Positions 60,535 through 64,000 of a DNA stretch of 64,000 nucleotides are shown in pieces. Origin of the DNA: Humidesulfovibrio sp. Its GTDB lineage: Bacteria > Desulfobacterota > Desulfovibrionia > Desulfovibrionales > Desulfovibrionaceae. A model generated the notes under the pieces. It was given only the letters and a program-made list of their open reading frames with translations. It made no database searches and had not been told where the DNA came from. Position numbers and translations under genes: made by a program. The DNA is taken from contig NZ_JAUYFU010000020.1 of NCBI RefSeq assembly GCF_030689645.1, positions 1-64,000 of the forward strand, written 5' to 3'. The first letter of the stretch is position 1. Each line of letters opens with the position of its first letter.

Positions 60535-61354
60535 CTCCCCTGTCCTTTGAAACGGCGTCCGCAGCGGCAGCGCTCTCCCCCTCGCCGGGGTAGAACACCC
60601 GCTCCATGCACAGGCCCATGGCCGGGGCTGTGGGCGGGGCGATGCTGCGGTCACGCCCTTCGAGTATGCATCGGACGTCTGCGGGCGTGACTTTACCCCT
60701 GCCCACCGCCACCAGGCAGCCCATGATGTTGCGCACCATCTGCTTCAGGAAGCCGTTGGCCTGGAAACGCCAGACCATTTCCGGCCCGTCGCCCGGTTCG
60801 CGCCAAATGCCCGTCAGGGTGCGCACCGTGCCGCGGGAGCCCAGCGGCGTGCCCAGGTTGCGGAAGCTGTTGAAGTCGTGGGTGCCCATGAGGATGCCTG
60901 CGGCCTCGTCCATGGCGGCCACATTCAGGCGTGGCGGCAGCACGTCCCAGACGAACCTGCGGCGCAGGGGATTTACGTGGCTGCGGTCGAGCCACAGAGT
61001 GTAGGCGTAGATCTTCGATTGGGCATCGAACTGGGCGTGAAAATTCGGAGGTGCGACAGTGGCCGAGACCACGCGCACGTCGCGGGCCAGCAGGCAGTTC
61101 AGGGCCTTGGCCCAGGGCACGTGGGACAGGTGCTCCGGGGCGTCGAAGTGCGCGCACTGGCCCAGGGCGTGAACGCCGGAATCCGTGCGCCCTGCGGCCT
61201 GCACGTGGGTCGGGGCCTGGATGATCTTGGCCAGGGCCGCTTCCACGTCGCTCTGCACCGTGCGCACGCCGCCCTGGTGTTGCCACCCCGCGAAATCAGT
61301 GCCGTCGTAGGCCAAAAGAAGCTTGATGCGCATCGTCTTCGCCGTCTTTGTCAT
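60494..61354 (-). CDS. truA: tRNA pseudouridine(38-40) synthase TruA
   Basis: The protein has 286 residues. LLLAYDGTDFAGWQHQ at the N-terminus, the catalytic Asp in GRTDSGVHALGQ, and FLKQMVRNIMGCLVAVGRGK near the end are the TruA signature. It isomerises uridines 38-40 of the tRNA anticodon arm. A start at 61333 (MRIKLLL) would be closer to the family length. About 25 residues after the conserved core form a variable acidic tail. It overlaps the FliD-like gene and follows motE by 102 bases. Confidence 0.95.
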   Translation of the reverse strand: MTKTAKTMRIKLLLAYDGTDFAGWQHQGGVRTVQSDVEAALAKIIQAPTHVQAAGRTDSGVHALGQCAHFDAPEHLSHVPWAKALNCLLARDVRVVSATVAPPNFHAQFDAQSKIYAYTLWLDRSHVNPLRRRFVWDVLPPRLNVAAMDEAAGILMGTHDFNSFRNLGTPLGSRGTVRTLTGIWREPGDGPEMVWRFQANGFLKQMVRNIMGCLVAVGRGKVTPADVRCILEGRDRSIAPPTAPAMGLCMERVFYPGEGESAAAADAVSKDRGDDDLQMAGGSQRG

Positions 61355-61456
61355 GGGCCCGCACCTAGCACAGCCCCGCCCGGGCGTCCACGGGGAGTTC
61401 TCCGCGTGGTCCGCCAGGACGGGGCTGATGGTTTCAAAAAATCAGGTATCGGCGGG

Positions 61457-62155
61457 CTACTGGCCGGGGCCACCCTGCATGGGGGCCTGGATCTTGGTCA
61501 TGGCCTCGGTCAGCTTGGCGGCCTTGTCGGTCTTCACGTAGGTCATGATCTCGCCAGCCACCTTGGGCTTCATGCCGGTCAGAATCTTGACGGCCAGCTC
61601 CTGGTCCATGTTGGACAGCACCTCGGCGGCCTGCTTGGGCTTCATGGCCATGTAGGTGTCCACCTGGCGCTTTATGCGCGCATCCTTCAGCACGTCGGCC
61701 TCGTCGAGCAGCTTCTTGATGGAGCCCTCCACGCGCTTGAGCTCGGCCAGCTTGTCGTCGATGCTCTTCTCCATGGCTGTCAGCGCGCGCTCCTTGGCGG
61801 CCAGCTCGGCCTCGCGGCGGTTGGCGCCTTTGGCTTCCTGGCTTTCGCCCACCTTTGCCTGGGGGATGGCGCTCTCGGCCAGCATGTCCGGCTCTGCGGG
61901 CGCGGCTTCGGCAGCCGGAGCCACCGCTGGGGGCGCCGCTGGCTTGGACGGCTGACCGGCCAGAGCCTTGGGAATGGGCAAGAGATCCTGCTCGGCCAAC
62001 TGCTTCCACAAATCCAGGCCCAGCGCCCCAAGCACAGTGAGCTTGAGGGCGGCCACAACGGACAGCGCCAGCAGGACCTTAACGATCCTGGGGCTTATAG
62101 CGAAGCGTGGCCATTTCATCATACTCTTTCTGCTCTTCGAGGTTTTCTGCGACAT
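61457..62155 (-). CDS. motE: MotE-type flagellar protein (MgtE_N-like)
   Basis: The protein has up to 232 residues. A single N-terminal membrane helix (about 25-45) precedes an Ala/Pro-rich linker, a long coiled coil (about 110-160), and a C-terminal MgtE-N-like domain (AAEVLSNMDQELAVKILTGM, then KAAKLTEAMTKIQ). This layout matches MotE, the periplasmic motor chaperone of MotAB-type stators in Rhizobiales and delta-proteobacteria. The start is uncertain: the ATG at 62155 gives a basic N-terminus, and the ATG at 62122 is also possible. Either overlaps the fliJ end. Its product probably localises to the inner membrane at the flagellar motor. Confidence 0.85.
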   Translation of the reverse strand: MSQKTSKSRKSMMKWPRFAISPRIVKVLLALSVVAALKLTVLGALGLDLWKQLAEQDLLPIPKALAGQPSKPAAPPAVAPAAEAAPAEPDMLAESAIPQAKVGESQEAKGANRREAELAAKERALTAMEKSIDDKLAELKRVEGSIKKLLDEADVLKDARIKRQVDTYMAMKPKQAAEVLSNMDQELAVKILTGMKPKVAGEIMTYVKTDKAAKLTEAMTKIQAPMQGGPGQ

Positions 62156-62519
62156 GGTGTTTCCCGGCCTGCCGGTCCTTGAGTTTTTCCAGGAGTTTCT
62201 TCTCCCGGGAGCGGAGCACGGCCTCTTGGCGACAGGATTGCAAAAACGAGGCCAGCCGCTCCAACTCAACCACTGCCGCAGCCACGTCGCGCTCCAGGGC
62301 CTCGCGGTAGCGCATCCACAGCCAAATATCCGCCTGGGTCGCCGCATCGCCGAAGCCCTTGGCCAGGTGCGCTGCCAGCCTCGCCTCGATGTCGTCCAGG
62401 GCCAGCTTCTGGGCGTCGTGGGCGGCCTTGGCCTTGGCCAGCGCCATGCGCGCCTGGTCCTCCAGCTGTCGCCGGTACTCCAGCACCTTTTCCAGGCGGA
62501 ACACGAATGGTTTGGCCAT
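62079..62519 (-). CDS. fliJ: Flagellar export protein FliJ
   Basis: The protein has 146 residues, the usual FliJ length. FVFRLEKVLEYRRQLEDQA at the N-terminus, long continuous helices rich in Lys, Glu, Ala and Arg, and a C-terminal KLLEKLKDRQAGKHHVAE fit FliJ, the coiled-coil stalk that sits in the export ATPase ring and links it to the gate. The ATG at 62519 is chosen; the longer frame upstream lacks similarity. Its 3' end overlaps the motE start. fliI is not in the window: upstream lies a divergent phosphatase gene. Confidence 0.9.
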   Translation of the reverse strand: MAKPFVFRLEKVLEYRRQLEDQARMALAKAKAAHDAQKLALDDIEARLAAHLAKGFGDAATQADIWLWMRYREALERDVAAAVVELERLASFLQSCRQEAVLRSREKKLLEKLKDRQAGKHHVAENLEEQKEYDEMATLRYKPQDR

Positions 62520-62715
62520 GCCCGTAGATGCCACGATCCCAGGCCTGCGGCAAGGCCCCCGGCCCACGCCCGCCGTCAGGCCCAACGGCACCCCGTGCCA
62601 ATCATTCAAAAGCCCGCCATGCGGCGGCAAAGGCGCGCCTGCTTGCGCGGGAGCCCCTATGGGTGTACGGTCCGGGCTCCCGGAACGTCCACGCACAGCC
62701 CCATGAGGACCCCCC

Positions 62716-63423
62716 ATGAGCACAGCCCCGCGCGCCATCATCTTTGACCTGGACGGCACCCTGCTGGACACCCTGACCGACCTGGCCGACTCAGGAAACG
62801 CGGCCCTGGCCGCCCTTGGCCTGCCGCCGCACCCGGAAGACGCGTACCGCTATTTCGTGGGCCTCGGCATAGAGGAGCTGGTGCGCCGCATGCTGCCGGA
62901 GCACCGCCGCGATCCAGCCACCACGCAGGAGGCCGTCGCGCTCACTTCGAAAGAATACAAGCGCCGTTGGAAGGACAAGACCCGGCCCTACGAGGGCATT
63001 CCGGAACTGCTGGAAAACCTGCGCCAGCGCGGCCTGCCCGTGTGCGTGCTTTCGAACAAGCCGCAAGTCTACACCGACCTCACCGTGCAGGAGTTCTTCC
63101 CGGGCTGGCCCTTCGCCTTTGTGCGCGGCGCCCGGCCCGAGGTGCCCAACAAACCGCACCCGGCGGGGGCATTGGCCCTGGCCAAAGACCTGAACCTGTC
63201 GCCCGGCTCCGTGCTCTTTGTGGGGGATACGGCCACGGACATGAGAACCGCGCATGGCGCGGGCATGTTGCCCGTGGGCGTCTTGTGGGGCTTCCGCGAC
63301 GAGGCCGAGCTCAACGACAACGGTGCGTTGCAGATCATTGCCCGGCCTGCGGAGCTGCTGGCCCTGCTGGACTCGCCCGCCTTGCTTGCGGGCCTTGCCC
63401 GCGCGGCCAAACCGGGAGCGTAG
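62716..63423 (+). CDS. gph: HAD-family phosphoglycolate phosphatase (Gph)
   Basis: The protein has 235 residues. HAD motif I is FDLDGTLLDTLTDL with the nucleophile Asp, motif II is CVLSNKPQ, the Lys of motif III lies in NKPHPAGALA, and motif IV is FVGDTATDM. The helical cap between motifs I and II is of the Gph type. It should hydrolyse 2-phosphoglycolate or a related phosphate monoester in the cytoplasm. The start is divergent from fliJ by about 200 bases. A PAS sensor gene follows six bases after the stop, so the two may be co-transcribed. Confidence 0.9.
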   Translation: MSTAPRAIIFDLDGTLLDTLTDLADSGNAALAALGLPPHPEDAYRYFVGLGIEELVRRMLPEHRRDPATTQEAVALTSKEYKRRWKDKTRPYEGIPELLENLRQRGLPVCVLSNKPQVYTDLTVQEFFPGWPFAFVRGARPEVPNKPHPAGALALAKDLNLSPGSVLFVGDTATDMRTAHGAGMLPVGVLWGFRDEAELNDNGALQIIARPAELLALLDSPALLAGLARAAKPGA

Positions 63424-63428
63424 ACGCC

Positions 63429-64000
63429 ATGAACCTGCCCCGGCCCGCAAGCCCATGCCCCCTGCCCGGGGGCGCGGATCTGCTGAATGCGGTGAACGCG
63501 GGCGTGCTGGTGCTCAACCCGGACAACGGCGAGATCCTCTCGGCCAACGACCGCGCCCGGGGCATACTCTGCGCCGGGGGACAGCTTCCGACCCTGGGCA
63601 GCCTGTTCCCGCGCGGCGAGTTCCGTCTGGCTGACCTGCTGGAAGGCGTCAGCGGCGTGGAATGCCGGGTCTACGGGTCCCAGGGCCAGCCCGTGCCGGT
63701 GCTTCTCGCTTCGCGCCTGGTGGAGCGCCCCGACAGCCAGGCGAGGCTCATCCTCACCATCACTGACCTTTCCCTGCTGCGCCGGGCCGAGGCGCGCTAC
63801 CAGAGCTTCTTCGAAAACGTCATTGAGGGCGTTTTCCAGTCCACCAAAAGCGGCCGCTACCTCATGGTCAATCCAGGTCTTGCGAGCATTTTGGGCTTCG
63901 ACTCCCCTGAGGAGCTCATCGCCCACTTCAAGGATCTGCGCAGCCAGCTCTACGTGGACCCGGCGGACCGCGACACCCTCTTCCGCGTCCTGGGTGAGTC
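63429..64000 (+). CDS. PAS-domain sensor protein, truncated by window end
   Basis: The first 190 residues are in the window and the frame is open at the end. The ATG at 63429 has GGAG ten bases upstream and lies five bases after the gph stop. Two PAS-like domains are visible: residues about 18-115 (LLNAVNAGVLVLNPDNGEIL) and about 122-190 (FFENVIEGVFQSTKSGRYLMV, ILGFDSPEELI). No signal peptide or membrane segment precedes them, so a cytoplasmic sensor is likely. It could be a kinase, a cyclase or a c-di-GMP enzyme; the output domain lies outside. Confidence 0.85.
   Translation, partial: MNLPRPASPCPLPGGADLLNAVNAGVLVLNPDNGEILSANDRARGILCAGGQLPTLGSLFPRGEFRLADLLEGVSGVECRVYGSQGQPVPVLLASRLVERPDSQARLILTITDLSLLRRAEARYQSFFENVIEGVFQSTKSGRYLMVNPGLASILGFDSPEELIAHFKDLRSQLYVDPADRDTLFRVLGE

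Noticed and set aside
58663-60654. Start of the FliD-like gene at 60654
   Set aside because: It would overlap truA by 161 bases and add 40 Pro/Arg-rich residues that read like a shadow of truA; the ATG at 60534 is preferred.

Overview
The window looks like a GC-rich chromosomal segment of a free-living, flagellated delta-proteobacterium, most likely Desulfovibrionaceae. I infer this from the gene families (Ros/MucR regulator, MotE-FliJ flagellar genes, very large PAS-rich hybrid kinases, a CobA-HemD fusion) and from a hairpin block at a gene 3' end of a kind I recall from that group. No taxonomic search was run. I see no rRNA, tRNA, CRISPR array, insertion sequence or prophage.

Layout. 0.5-3.4 kb: a DUF3553-type protein and a DUF2254 membrane protein. 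3.5-13.3 kb: signalling. A ~2100-residue hybrid histidine kinase (six PAS, two receivers, Hpt) is followed at once by a receiver protein. Convergent to them is an operon of a periplasmic family-3 solute-binding protein, a HisKA_2 histidine kinase and a receiver. 13.4-26.7 kb: a long minus-strand surface-glycan block. It holds two related glycosyltransferases, an NAD-dependent sugar epimerase/reductase, CmcI-like and TylF-like proteins, rfbF, rfbG, an rfbC-like epimerase, a C-methyltransferase, a GT9 glycosyltransferase, an NDH-2 NADH dehydrogenase, and neuB and neuC homologues. A GmhA-like SIS isomerase is divergent from it. Together these imply a CDP-linked branched 6-deoxyhexose and a nonulosonic acid.

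27.5-34.7 kb: a DUF985 cupin overlapping the stop of a second giant hybrid kinase (CHASE, about nine PAS, GAF, receiver, Hpt; 2223 residues). 34.7-38.3 kb: YitT, SAM hydroxide adenosyltransferase, CobS and lipoprotein SppA, tightly packed. 38.4-43.8 kb: a Cys4 protein with a histone-H1-like tail, an in-frame PurD-PurE fusion coupled to moaA, a Cache-HAMP-GGDEF diguanylate cyclase and an 87-residue CxxC protein. 44.1-47.5 kb: a mucR-type regulator convergent with pstSCA. pstS is preceded by a clear Pho box, but pstB and phoU are absent. 47.6-51.0 kb: an FAD oxidoreductase, an M24 peptidase and era. 51.3-56.1 kb: the operon valS - GNAT - cobA/hemD.

56.2-58.4 kb: a BPL_N amidotransferase-like protein, a guanidinium exporter (gdx) directly behind a guanidine-II (mini-ykkC) riboswitch, and an RRM RNA-binding protein. 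58.7-62.5 kb: the run fliJ - motE - truA - FliD-like protein. 62.7-64 kb: a Gph-type phosphatase and the start of another PAS sensor, which runs off the window.

The strongest points for follow-up are the guanidine-II riboswitch ahead of gdx, the PurD-PurE fusion that keeps its own internal ribosome-binding site, the pst operon lacking pstB, and the small Cys4 protein.
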